From positions 1 through 64,000 of the forward strand of contig CATLJA010000001.1 of NCBI GenBank assembly GCA_949959305.1: a stretch of 64,000 nt of DNA, given 5' to 3'. Of the stretch, positions 44,765 to 54,073 are shown piece by piece. The translations under genes were made by a program, and so were the position numbers. Under the pieces are notes generated by a model. It saw only the letters and a list, made by a program, of their open reading frames with translations, was not told where the DNA came from and ran no database searches. Origin of the DNA: an uncultured Oscillibacter sp. (GTDB lineage: Bacteria; Bacillota; Clostridia; Oscillospirales; Oscillospiraceae). Every line of letters begins with the position of its first letter. Positions within the stretch are counted from its first letter, which is position 1.

Positions 44765-45013
44765 ATGTATAAAAGTCGCGCCCCGAATGGGCGATATAAT
44801 CTTTGCGGCAGTCAAGTAGGTGCTTTGCGGAAGGCGAAAAATCCGAAGCTGTCTCAGCGGGCCTTAGCGGATATACTGCAAACGTTTGGCGTGGACGTGG
44901 ACAAGAACGCGGTCCAGCGCATCGAGAGCGGGCAGCGGTTTGTGACGGACATCGAGCTGAAGGCCCTGGCCCAGGCGCTGGGCGTGACGGTGGAGGAATT
45001 GTTGGAACCGTAG
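44765..45013 (+). CDS. XRE-family helix-turn-helix regulator
   Basis: An 82-residue protein with one XRE domain: GSQVGALRKAKNPKLSQRALADILQTFGVDVDKNAVQRIESGQRFVTDIELKALAQALG spans helices 1-5, with the recognition helix near KNAVQRIESG. Probably a repressor of itself and the divergent gene. The frame opens at ATG 44735, but that codon would sit at the transcript start, whereas ATG 44765 has AGGATG upstream and is preferred. Confidence 0.85.
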   Translation: MYKSRAPNGRYNLCGSQVGALRKAKNPKLSQRALADILQTFGVDVDKNAVQRIESGQRFVTDIELKALAQALGVTVEELLEP

Positions 45014-45046
45014 GAGCTCCGGGAAACCGGAGCTCCTGTTGTTTTT
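45012..45046 (+). terminator. intrinsic terminator after the XRE gene
   Basis: AGGAGCTCCGG (45012-45022) pairs with CCGGAGCTCCT (45027-45037) around GAAA, followed by GTTGTTTTT. It begins inside the stop codon. Confidence 0.9.
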
Positions 45047-45059
45047 CGCCCCGGGGGCC

Positions 45060-45512
45060 TCAGCGCCGGAGGTTCTCCAGCCGGGCGATGATTTTTTCCC
45101 GGTGCTCCGCGTGATGGGGCATGCCGCCCCCCAGGCCGCCCCGCTTGGGGAGCTGGAGCTTGATAAAACCGCCGTCCCGGAGGGTGACGGCGCAGTTGAC
45201 CGCCCCCATCATGGCCTTTTTGATTTCGCAGCTTTGAATATCTCCGAAGGGGAAGCACACGCCGATATCCTCGGCCACGGTCTTCCGCAAATCCGGGAGC
45301 ATGGGGTAGGCGGCGGTCAGGTACTTCCGCTCCTCGCACTCGGCCACCAGCAGGTAATGCTCGGTAACGCCCACGTACACGTCGAAATAGGAGGTTTTTT
45401 TCTTGTTCACCTGGAGCGTAATGCCGTGAACGCCCGCCTGGAGGGTCTCCCCCTCCGGGACGCAGGCCCCCAGGACCCGGCGCATATTGGCCTCGTCAAA
45501 GATTCCCGCCAT
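45060..45512 (-). CDS. hypothetical protein downstream of pyrG
   Basis: A 150-residue protein rich in beta strands (GITLQVNKKKTSYFDVYVGVTEHYLLVAEC, SCEIKKAMMGAVNCAVTLRDGGFIKLQLPKR), reminiscent of bacterial PH-like domains, with a basic Gly/His tail. Function unknown. It starts 3 bases after the pyrG stop, so it is part of the pyrG transcript. Confidence 0.7.
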   Translation of the reverse strand: MAGIFDEANMRRVLGACVPEGETLQAGVHGITLQVNKKKTSYFDVYVGVTEHYLLVAECEERKYLTAAYPMLPDLRKTVAEDIGVCFPFGDIQSCEIKKAMMGAVNCAVTLRDGGFIKLQLPKRGGLGGGMPHHAEHREKIIARLENLRR

Positions 45513-45515
45513 GGC

Positions 45516-47123
<1,608 letters not shown>

Positions 47124-47139
47124 CTATTCTTTCGTTCTG

Positions 47140-47204
47140 CCCGGCGGGCCCCCGCCGGGAAGCATATACCCGTTCATATTAACATTTGAGGCCCGGCTTG
47201 TCAA
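47140..47204 (-). promoter_or_regulatory. pyrG promoter and leader hairpin
   Basis: On the minus strand TTGACA (47199-47204) and TAATAT (47176-47181) have an ideal 17-base spacer. The leader then forms a strong hairpin, CCCGGCGG with CCGCCGGG (47140-47159), without a T run. The transcript would begin near a GGG. In Bacillus pyrG is controlled by CTP through G-slippage and a leader terminator; here only the promoter is certain. Confidence 0.7.
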
Positions 47205-47235
47205 CGGCGCGGCGGGCCGGCTTTGCCCCCGCCGC

Positions 47236-47499
47236 TCACTCCCACAGCAGGGTCACCCGGGGGTTTTCCGCCGCCGCCCGGCAAAGGAGGCGGACCAGCG
47301 CCCGCCCCCGGCGGCCCAGCCGCTCCTCCAGGGCCGCCCGGTGGAGGAGGCGGACCGTCACGGGCTCCCGCAAATCCGTCAGGCAGTCGAACAGGGCGTC
47401 CAAATTCCGCCCGTACCACTCCGGCAGGAGCGGGGCAAAGCGGTCGTGAACCGCCTCCATGGACCGCAGCTCCAGCCCGTCCAGCACCACCTCAGCCAT
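47236..47499 (-). CDS. barstar-family ribonuclease inhibitor
   Basis: An 87-residue barstar-like protein. DGLELRSMEAVHDRFAPLLPEWYGRNLDALFDCLTDL corresponds to the first barstar helix-loop-helix with the inhibitory Asp region (YGRNLDALFDCL) conserved. Its ATG overlaps the end of the barnase-like gene by 8 bases, so translation is coupled and toxin and inhibitor are made together. It would protect the cytoplasm from misrouted or incoming ribonuclease. Confidence 0.9.
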   Translation of the reverse strand: MAEVVLDGLELRSMEAVHDRFAPLLPEWYGRNLDALFDCLTDLREPVTVRLLHRAALEERLGRRGRALVRLLCRAAAENPRVTLLWE

Positions 47500-48118
47500 C
47501 GCCCGCGTCCCCGTACAAAAGCTCGAAGGACTCGTAGTGGTCCTCCGTGTAGTAAATCAGGCCGTCGTTGGAGAAGACGATCCGCCTGGCCCCCCGGCTC
47601 CGGGCCCCCAGGGTGCCGACGTCGCACTCCGTGTAGCTCCGGCCCTCCGCCTCCGGGAGAAGGCCCTCGTAGTTGCCGAAGCGGTTCCCGCCGATGCACA
47701 TGCCCGGGGCGTAGGGCTCCAGGCTCCCGCCGGACCAGCCCAGGTCCTGGGCCTCCTTTTTTGTGATGAAGTTGTCCGGAAGGCGGCCGTAGGTGTGGAT
47801 GTAGAGGGCCACGTCCTCCTTGGTGGTGTAGCTCCCGTTCTCCGGGAGGAGGTCTTCCCCGGCGGCGCGGTTGTCCTCCGGGGCGTTTCCGGGCCGCTCC
47901 GGCTCCTCCGGCAATTCTCCGGCCTCCTCCGGGGCGGCGGGGTCTTCCAGCTCCGCGGAGCCCTCCGGCTCCGCCGGGTCCTCCGCGGTGGGAAGGTCGA
48001 TTTTCGCGTCCTCGAACCGGCTTCCCTCCGGGAGGGCCGCCGTGCCGCCGCAGGCGGCAAGGGAGAGCAGCGTCAGCGCGGCCAGCAGGCCGCCGAACCA
48101 GCGTTTCATAGGCGTCAT
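47492..48118 (-). CDS. barnase-like ribonuclease with lipoprotein signal
   Basis: A 208-residue protein: signal peptide with lipobox LLSLAACGG (about residues 18-26), an acidic Pro/Glu linker (about 30-90), then a barnase domain (about 95-205). Barnase motifs are unmistakable: YGRLPDNFITKKEAQDLGW, IGGNRFGNYEGLLP and EDHYESFELL. By alignment the catalytic Glu (YTECDV), Arg (ARRIVFS) and His (EDHYESF) are kept, while barnase Lys27 is Arg. The lipobox predicts attachment to the outer leaflet of the membrane. AGGAG lies 5 bases before ATG 48118 (ATG 48109 alternative). The inhibitor gene overlaps its 3' end. Likely used against neighbouring cells or in RNA scavenging. Confidence 0.9.
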   Translation of the reverse strand: MTPMKRWFGGLLAALTLLSLAACGGTAALPEGSRFEDAKIDLPTAEDPAEPEGSAELEDPAAPEEAGELPEEPERPGNAPEDNRAAGEDLLPENGSYTTKEDVALYIHTYGRLPDNFITKKEAQDLGWSGGSLEPYAPGMCIGGNRFGNYEGLLPEAEGRSYTECDVGTLGARSRGARRIVFSNDGLIYYTEDHYESFELLYGDAGDG

Positions 48119-48192
48119 CCTTTCTCCTGATGGACACAGTATACCAGCTCCGGCAAAAAGAGGCAAGGGCAAAAGCCCCCGCCTCTTCCGGC

Positions 48193-49893
48193 TTACGTAT
48201 TTTCCAGCACTCCCAAAAAACGGTCCAGCAGCACGGCGGCCTGGCTTCGGGAGGCCCGGCCCTGGGGCTGGAGGGTTCCCTGCTTCGTGCCTCCCAGAAT
48301 GCCCTCCGCCAGGGCCCAGCTCATAGCCTCCCGGGCATAGCCGCTTACCTCCGCCCCGTCCGGCCAGTCCGCAAGGGAAGCCCGGGCCCCGCTGTCCGCG
48401 TTTTCCAGCCCGGCGTACCGCCAGAGGATGGCGGCCAGCTGCTGGCGGCTCACCGGGAGGCCGGGGCGGAAGGTCCCGTCGCCGAAGCCCGCCGCGATCC
48501 CCTCCCGGGCCGCCCAGGCCACGGCCCGGCTGTAATAGGCCCCGGCGGGCACGTCGGAGAAGGAGGGGCCCTGGACGGCGGGCTCTCCCGCCAGGCGGTA
48601 CAAAATGGCGGTAATCTGCCCCCGGGTCACCGTCCCGCCGGGGGAAAAGGTCCCCGGGCCCGTGCCGTTCATCAGTCCGGCGGCGCAGACCCGCTCCACC
48701 GCCCCGGCGTACCACGCGTCCTGGGGCACGTCCCGGAAACGCCCGCCGTTCCAGGCTTCCCAGGCGCTCTGCACCAGGTCTCCCTCCCTGTCCTGGGACA
48801 GCTCCCAAAAGCCCACGCCTCCCAGGCCGCGCCGCCGGGCCAGCGCCGCCTTGGCGGCGGCGGACTCCTCATCGTCGTAGGAGAGGAAGGAGCCGTTTCC
48901 GTAGAGGTAGGGGACCTCCGCCTCCTCGTGGCGGAACCGGCGGCAGGCGGAATCGCTCAGGTACTCCGACTTCACCTTGTCCCAGGAAACGGACCCGGCG
49001 CTTTCAAAGGGCTGGTACAGCCCGCCGTTCCGGCTGGAAACGCCCCGGTATATGTAGCCGTACAGCGGTATTCCCAGCACCAGCTTCTCCGGCGGAACGC
49101 CCCGGCCCAGCCAGGCGGAAATGCCGTCGTCCACGCTGGCGCGGTACCGGGCCGGGCCGCCGGAGGGGGCGTAGAGGGGGGCGTTGAGGTCCGCGGAGGA
49201 GTCCCAGGGCCCGTGCAGGTCATAGGCCATAAGGAAAATGTGGTCCACGGTTTCCGCCACCGCCTGAGGCTCGATGTTGTTCAGATACCCGCCGCTCACC
49301 GCTCCGGCGGCGCTCAGGACATAGCGCTTCCCGTCCCGCCGCCCCTGGCGGTCCAGCTCCTGGCGGAGCTCCCGCAGGAGCAGGGTGAAGTTCTCCTTGT
49401 CCTGGGGCCGGTGGACCGCGCCGGGGGCCCCGCCGGAGACGGGGTACTCCCAGTCCAGATCCACCCCGTCCAGGCCGTGCTCCGCCATCAGCTCCACGCA
49501 GGATTGGGCGAAGACGGCCCGGCTTTCGGCGGAGGCCGCCGCGCCGGAAAACCCGGCGGAGTCGTCCCAGCCCCCCAGGGAGAGGACAATTTTCAAATCC
49601 GGATTCCGCTTCCGCAGCTCCGTCAGCCCACGGAGGTTCTCCCCGTCCCGGGCCGGGTCGCCCAGGACGGCCCGGCCGTCCTCGATTTTGGCGAAGGCGT
49701 AGTTAATCTGCGTAAACCGCTCCGCCGGGAGCGTATCCGGCGCACAGCCCTGGGCGGCGGCCCAGGAGGCGTAATAGCCCACCACCTCCCCCGTTCCGCC
49801 GCTCCCGGCGGCGGAGGCCCCTCCGGCGTCCGCCAGGGACAGCAGCAGGGTGAATATCAGGGCCAGCAGGGCAAAACGGCGTGCTTTCCGCAT
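48193..49893 (-). CDS. secreted GH18 glycosidase with three SLH domains
   Basis: A 566-residue exported protein: signal peptide (1-28), a GH18 TIM barrel (about 35-375) with VVGYYASWAAAQGC, KIVLSLGGWDDS and the catalytic DGVDLDWEYP motif (DxxDxDxE intact), then three SLH repeats (FRDVPQDAWYAGAVERV; FSDVPAGAYYSRAVAWAARE; WPDGAEVSGYAREAMSWALAEG) for wall binding. The product may be a chitinase or a peptidoglycan/spore-cortex N-acetylglucosaminidase; GH18-SLH in clostridia often acts on the cell's own wall. GGAGCC-type ribosome site is weak. Stands alone. Confidence 0.92.
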   Translation of the reverse strand: MRKARRFALLALIFTLLLSLADAGGASAAGSGGTGEVVGYYASWAAAQGCAPDTLPAERFTQINYAFAKIEDGRAVLGDPARDGENLRGLTELRKRNPDLKIVLSLGGWDDSAGFSGAAASAESRAVFAQSCVELMAEHGLDGVDLDWEYPVSGGAPGAVHRPQDKENFTLLLRELRQELDRQGRRDGKRYVLSAAGAVSGGYLNNIEPQAVAETVDHIFLMAYDLHGPWDSSADLNAPLYAPSGGPARYRASVDDGISAWLGRGVPPEKLVLGIPLYGYIYRGVSSRNGGLYQPFESAGSVSWDKVKSEYLSDSACRRFRHEEAEVPYLYGNGSFLSYDDEESAAAKAALARRRGLGGVGFWELSQDREGDLVQSAWEAWNGGRFRDVPQDAWYAGAVERVCAAGLMNGTGPGTFSPGGTVTRGQITAILYRLAGEPAVQGPSFSDVPAGAYYSRAVAWAAREGIAAGFGDGTFRPGLPVSRQQLAAILWRYAGLENADSGARASLADWPDGAEVSGYAREAMSWALAEGILGGTKQGTLQPQGRASRSQAAVLLDRFLGVLENT

Positions 49894-50008
49894 GGTTCCA
49901 GGCTCCTCTCATAAAATATCTCACGAAAAAATTCCTCGTCCCATTTTACCGCACGCCCCCCGGCCCGGGCAAGGAACAGGTTCTGGAAGCGGCTCCAAAA
50001 AATGAGGC

Positions 50009-50028
50009 GGGGCGGCCCGCGCCGCCCC
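50009..50028 (-). terminator. terminator of the guanine deaminase gene
   Basis: GGGGCGGC (50009-50016) pairs with GCCGCCCC (50021-50028) around CCGC; on the minus strand it is followed by GCCTCATTTTTT. It lies about 50 bases beyond the guanine deaminase stop. The rest of the 185-base gap shows nothing further. Confidence 0.75.
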
Positions 50029-50078
50029 GTCCTGATGGATATTGCATTGACGCGCGTCCTCCGTTCGCCCGGGCAGAA

Positions 50079-51353
50079 TCAGCCCTCCCCGGCGGAAAAC
50101 ACCTTCCGCCCCGCGCTCCAGACCGCCCGGACGGCGTTCTCCTGCCGCCGGTAGACGCAGCGCTCCAGGCGCTCCCGCGCCGTCAGGGGATGGGGCTGGG
50201 GGAGGTCCCCGTCGTCCAGCACCACGGCGTGGAGGCTGTTCCCCGGGGCGAAGCCCGGCTTCTCCCCGAAGAAGGCCGCCCCGGCGGAGGTCCCCAGGTA
50301 CCACCCCTCCGCCACGGTGAGGAAGTCCGTCTCCCAGCCGTCCAGAATCCGCCGCGCCTTGGAGGCCCGGATGGAAGCCGCCACCACGTCGAACATGCTG
50401 AGGCGGTCCCCCCCGGCAATATCGCTGCCCAGGGCCACCTTCAGCCCCTCGTTCAGCATCACCCGGACCGGGGCCGTGCCGGAGCAGATGTTCTGGTTGG
50501 AATCCGCGCAGTGGACCACGGTGACCCCCGCGTCCCGCATGGCCGCCCGCTCCCGCCCGTCGGACCAGACGCAGTGGGCCATCAGGGTCTTATCCGTCCA
50601 AAGGCCGTACTTGGCGTAAGTCTCCCAGTACTGTCCGCAGTCCGGGTGCAGCTCCCCCACCCACCGGATTTCCCCGGTGTTCTCCGACAGGTGGGACTGG
50701 ACGGGAAGGTCCCGCTCCGCCGCCAGCTTCCCCAGAAACTCCATCAGCCCATCGGTGCAGGAGGGGGTGAACCGGGGGGTGAGGATGGGCCTGACATACC
50801 GGAAATCCCGGCACTCCTCCAGCCAGCGGAGGGTCTCCCGCTTGGACTCCTCCGTCTCCTCCTGGAGGGCGGGGATGCCGTTGCGGTCCATGTTCACCTT
50901 TCCCACATATCCGGTAACCCCGGCCCTTTCCAGCTCCTCCATCAAAACCAGCGTGGCCTGGCGGTGGAGGGAGGAGAACATGCACACCCGCGTGGTCCCG
51001 TTCTCAATCAACTCCCGGGCCAGCCTGCGGTAGACCTCCCGGGCGTAGCCCGGGTCGGCGAAGCGGGCCTCCGTGGGAAAGGTATAGGCGTTCAGCCAGT
51101 CCAGAAGCGGCAGGTCCATGCCCATCCCCAGCATGGGGTACTGGGGGGCGTGGAGGTGCAGGTCCGCCAGGGACTGCAGAATCAGCGCGTTCCCGTAGTC
51201 CTCCACCGCCGCCCCGGCGTACTGCTCCGGCAGGACCGGGAAAACCCCGGTAATCTTTCCGTCCTCCGCGATAAGACAGCCGTTTTCCGTAACGTCCAGC
51301 TGTCCCAGGACCGGAGCGGAGACGATGGTCCCCTTTAAAACCGTAACCGACAT
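50079..51353 (-). CDS. guaD: guanine deaminase / aminohydrolase
   Basis: A 424-residue amidohydrolase converting guanine to xanthine. Metal and catalytic motifs: LADLHLHAPQYPMLGMGMD (HxH plus the guanine-binding PQ), QSHLSENTGEI (His and Glu), MAHCVWSD, CADSNQNICSG and LGSDIAGGDRLSMF (metal Asp). The PQY-GMGMDLPLLDWL segment is diagnostic of guanine deaminases rather than SsnA. The start is ATG 51353; the frame extends into the riboswitch leader. The gene is preceded by a guanine-class riboswitch, which independently supports the substrate. Together with the YgfK protein at the start of the window it points to purine catabolism. Confidence 0.92.
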   Translation of the reverse strand: MSVTVLKGTIVSAPVLGQLDVTENGCLIAEDGKITGVFPVLPEQYAGAAVEDYGNALILQSLADLHLHAPQYPMLGMGMDLPLLDWLNAYTFPTEARFADPGYAREVYRRLARELIENGTTRVCMFSSLHRQATLVLMEELERAGVTGYVGKVNMDRNGIPALQEETEESKRETLRWLEECRDFRYVRPILTPRFTPSCTDGLMEFLGKLAAERDLPVQSHLSENTGEIRWVGELHPDCGQYWETYAKYGLWTDKTLMAHCVWSDGRERAAMRDAGVTVVHCADSNQNICSGTAPVRVMLNEGLKVALGSDIAGGDRLSMFDVVAASIRASKARRILDGWETDFLTVAEGWYLGTSAGAAFFGEKPGFAPGNSLHAVVLDDGDLPQPHPLTARERLERCVYRRQENAVRAVWSAGRKVFSAGEG

Positions 51354-51381
51354 GCCAACAACCCCTTTTTTAATTTGCCGA

Positions 51382-51507
51382 TACAAAAACAAAAAGGACG
51401 CCTGCCCGGCCGGGGGAAGCTTTTCCCCCTCCGTACAGACACCCATAGAGAAGCCTTCGGCGGCTCCGTAGAAACGCCCGCGCCATACAGCGGGCTTATA
51501 TGAGGCC
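51382..51507 (-). promoter_or_regulatory. guanine riboswitch with transcription terminator
   Basis: On the minus strand the leader contains the purine aptamer: CTCATATAA at the 5' side of P1, GTATGG in loop L2, GTTTCTAC in J2/3, a CCGAA-type L3 and CTATGGGTG at the 3' end. The nucleotide that pairs with the ligand (position 74 of the xpt aptamer) is C, the guanine type. L2 GG and L3 CC can form the loop-loop contact. Downstream GGGTGTCTG (51436-51444) can pair over 9 bp with CAGGCGTCC (51396-51404), with a GGGGGAA/TTCCCCC hairpin inside, followed by TTTTTGTTTTT. Since this terminator uses the 3' strand of P1, guanine binding should prevent it and switch the gene on. Confidence 0.88.
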
Positions 51508-51532
51508 CTTCGCCTTGTATCAAGTTACCCAC

Positions 51533-51561
51533 AGTATACCACGCCGGATTTGGAAAAGCAA
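51533..51561 (-). promoter_or_regulatory. promoter of the guanine riboswitch transcript
   Basis: On the minus strand TTGCTT (51556-51561) and TATACT (51533-51538), 17 bases apart, with TG before the -10. The start near 51526 gives a leader of about 170 bases covering the aptamer. Confidence 0.75.
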
Positions 51562-51649
51562 GCACCACTTCTGTCCTCTCCGCTTATACTGGCATACGGG
51601 CGGAGCGGGCCCCCGGGCCCGGAGCCTGAATTTCCAAGCAAAGGCGTTG

Positions 51650-52417
51650 ATGCGTATGCTGCGGTCTCTTGGCTGGGCCGCCCTGGGCACGGGCTTCACC
51701 TTCCTGATGACCACCCTGGGCGCCGCCATGGTGTTTTTTCTCTCCGGGGAGCCCAAACCCCGGTTCCAAAAGGCGATGCTGGGCTTTGCCGCCGGGGTGA
51801 TGACGGCGGCCTCCGTGTGGAGCCTGCTCCTGCCCGCCATCTCCCAGGCGTCGGAGGAGGGAAAGCTCCCCGGCTGGCTTCCGGCGGCGGCGGGGATGCT
51901 GCTGGGGGTCGTGTTCCTGGCGGCGCTGGACGCGCTGCTGCCCCGCCTGCGGCGGAAGAAGGAGGCGGACGGCGCCTGGCGGCAGAACACGCTGCTGATG
52001 ACGGCCATCACCCTACATAACGTGCCGGAGGGCATGGCGGTGGGCCTGGCCTTCGCCCTGGCGGCGGCGGGAGAGGGAGCCGCCGGGGCCATGGCCCTGG
52101 CGCTGGGCATCGGCATCCAGAACTTCCCGGAGGGGGCGGCGGTGGCCCTGCCCCTGCGGCAGGAGGGCCGGGGGCGGCTGGGCGCCTTCACCGGCGGGAT
52201 GCTGTCCGGGGCGGTGGAGCCGGTGTTCGGCATCCTGGTGGTGCTGATTGCCGCCTGGGCCCACCCCATGATGCCCTGGCTTTTGAGCTTTGCCGCCGGG
52301 GCGATGCTGTACGTGGTGGTGGAGGAGCTGGTGCCCCAGGCCCACAGCCGGGCGGGGACCTGCGGCTTTGTCGGGGGCTTCCTCATCATGATGGTGCTGG
52401 ACGTGGCCCTGGGATAA
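51650..52417 (+). CDS. ZIP-family metal transporter
   Basis: A 255-residue membrane protein with eight helices and the ZIP metal-site motifs ITLHNVPEGMAVGLAFA (helix 4) and IGIQNFPEGAAVALPL (helix 5), of the ZupT-like group importing zinc, iron or manganese. A basic loop with LPRLRRKKEADG lies between helices 3 and 4. The frame opens back to 51500, which overlaps the divergent riboswitch; ATG 51650 or 51656 is taken as the start since the protein family begins there. No Zur or Fur box was identified. Confidence 0.92.
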   Translation: MRMLRSLGWAALGTGFTFLMTTLGAAMVFFLSGEPKPRFQKAMLGFAAGVMTAASVWSLLLPAISQASEEGKLPGWLPAAAGMLLGVVFLAALDALLPRLRRKKEADGAWRQNTLLMTAITLHNVPEGMAVGLAFALAAAGEGAAGAMALALGIGIQNFPEGAAVALPLRQEGRGRLGAFTGGMLSGAVEPVFGILVVLIAAWAHPMMPWLLSFAAGAMLYVVVEELVPQAHSRAGTCGFVGGFLIMMVLDVALG

Positions 52418-52437
52418 GGCCCGGAATACACGCGGAA

Positions 52438-52466
52438 GCGGCGGCCTTAAGGCCGCCGCCCTTTTT
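52438..52466 (+). terminator. intrinsic terminator after the ZIP gene
   Basis: GCGGCGGCC (52438-52446) pairs with GGCCGCCGC (52451-52459) across TTAA, then CC and a run of five T. Confidence 0.9.
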
Positions 52467-52538
52467 CACGCCCACGCCGCCGCCGAAGGCCGGGCAGCAG
52501 GGCCGTCCGCCAAAATATGCAAGAGGGGAACCCGGACG

Positions 52539-52904
52539 TCACCCTTCCCTGCCGCGGATATAATTTCGAAGGCGCTCCAGCAGCATATTCTTCATCATGT
52601 CCGAGTTGCAGTTTTCAATCAGGTTCCGGAAGTCCTCCGCCGCCTCCGGCGCAAAAACACTTTCTATGCAATGCAAAACGGTCCATTCAATTCCGGCCAT
52701 GTGGTTGGTGGGACAGCACCGTATAAGAACCTCCGCCTCCTCCCACGTCACCGGCCGGGTGATGGAATCCGCCGCGTCTTGGTATTCTTCCCACAAATTG
52801 ATCGTCTCCTCAGGGGGAAATCCTTCGTCTCCGGGAAAGACATCCCCCTCAAAGCCCTCCGGCGGCGCGCCTAATTCTTTTATCTTCAAGACGGCTTCCT
52901 GCAT
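52539..52904 (-). CDS. hypothetical acidic protein
   Basis: A 121-residue acidic soluble protein (FEGDVFPGDEGFPPEETINLWEEYQDAADSI, RPVTWEEAEVLIRCCPTNHMAGIEWTVLHCIESV, FRNLIENCNSDMMKNMLLERLRNYI). No known domain was recognised; the style resembles small immunity-type proteins. Base composition is noticeably less G+C-rich than its neighbours, a hint of transfer. GGGAGGA precedes ATG 52904. Single gene; the 200-base gap upstream shows no further feature. Confidence 0.65.
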   Translation of the reverse strand: MQEAVLKIKELGAPPEGFEGDVFPGDEGFPPEETINLWEEYQDAADSITRPVTWEEAEVLIRCCPTNHMAGIEWTVLHCIESVFAPEAAEDFRNLIENCNSDMMKNMLLERLRNYIRGREG

Positions 52905-53140
52905 AATGCGTTCCTCCCATGTTGCAGACTTTGATTTTCCGAACTGATTATAGCACGGGGCCGCCGCCCTATCAATATGCTTTCGCAGAAGCCGCCCAGC
53001 CTGACAGCGCCTTTCTTAAAGGAACCCCCAGGGAGTCCCGGAAAATTCCCCCTTTTCAGCCGCCGCTTCCTGTGCTATACTAAGGGATGCTGAATTGAGC
53101 GGAGCTTTCCGTGAACCGATTTTTGAAAGGACCGGCCGTT

Positions 53141-54022
53141 ATGAACAAATATTACGCGCTTCCCCTGTCGGCGGCGCTGGGCGGGGCCGCCGCCTGCGTG
53201 CTGCGGCTGCTGCAAAACCACACCGGCTACGAGGCGGACACCGGCCTGCCCATCCCCGGCAACTTCGCCGCCCTGGCCCTGGCGGTTCTGCTGGCTGCCC
53301 TCGCCGCCGTCCTGGCCCTGACGGCCCGGCTTCTCCCGGCGGAGGAGGACCCCGGCCCCGTCCTGCCCAGGGATTTCTCCTCGGACAGCGCCGGGCTGCT
53401 GGCCATCCCCGCGTGCGGCACGCTTCTTCTGGCCCTCGCCGGCCTCAGCGATTTGGCGGAGAGCCTGCGCATGCTGCCGGAGGGTCTGGTCTCCTCCCGG
53501 CACGCCATTTACGGCATCCTCCGGGCCGGGGGGCTGGGCTTTTCTCCCCAGGGGCAGACGCTGCTGGGCGCGCTGACCCTGGCCGCCGCCGTCTCCCTGC
53601 TGCCGGTGCTGGCGGGCTGCCGCCGCCGCCCCGGCGGGCCCAGGCACAGGGCCCCCTGCGCCATCACCCTGCTGCCCGTGGCGGCGCTGGTGGTGCGGCT
53701 GGTGCTGACCTACCGCATCGACTCGGTAAACCCCTCCCTGACCATGTACTATGTGGAGCTGCTGGCCCTGGTGTTCCTGACCCTGGGCTTTTACCGGCTC
53801 AGCTCCTTCGCCTTCCAGGCCGGACGGACCCGGCGCTTCGGGTTCTACGCCTCCTGCGCCCTGGTTCTCTGCGCCGCCTCCCTGGCGGACGGGAGCGCGT
53901 ATCTCTCCTCCCTCCTCGTCTACGCCGGGGGGGCGCTGACCCTGGCGGGCTTTCTCCTCCTGCGTATCGCCAACGGCCTGGAGGCGGAAGCGGACGACGG
54001 GACCATCACCGGCCCGGTGTAA
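53141..54022 (+). CDS. multi-pass membrane protein of unknown function
   Basis: A 293-residue protein with about eight hydrophobic helices and short loops, beginning MNKYYALPLSAALGGAAACVLRLLQNHTGYEADTGLPIPGN and ending in an acidic tail. It resembles uncharacterised Oscillospiraceae membrane proteins; no catalytic motif can be seen. ATG 53141 has AAAGGA upstream; an in-frame GTG at 53111 is possible. Single gene ended by a strong terminator. Confidence 0.75.
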   Translation: MNKYYALPLSAALGGAAACVLRLLQNHTGYEADTGLPIPGNFAALALAVLLAALAAVLALTARLLPAEEDPGPVLPRDFSSDSAGLLAIPACGTLLLALAGLSDLAESLRMLPEGLVSSRHAIYGILRAGGLGFSPQGQTLLGALTLAAAVSLLPVLAGCRRRPGGPRHRAPCAITLLPVAALVVRLVLTYRIDSVNPSLTMYYVELLALVFLTLGFYRLSSFAFQAGRTRRFGFYASCALVLCAASLADGSAYLSSLLVYAGGALTLAGFLLLRIANGLEAEADDGTITGPV

Positions 54023-54032
54023 CAGAATTTCT

Positions 54033-54072
54033 AAAAAGCGGGTTCCCGGCAAGGGCCGGGAACCCGCTTTTT
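54033..54072. terminator. 18-bp perfect bidirectional terminator
   Basis: Positions 54033-54050 pair perfectly with 54055-54072 around AAGG; the arms begin with A5 and end with T5, so it stops transcription from both the membrane-protein gene and the convergent mscS. Confidence 0.93.
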
Positions 54073-54073
54073 A

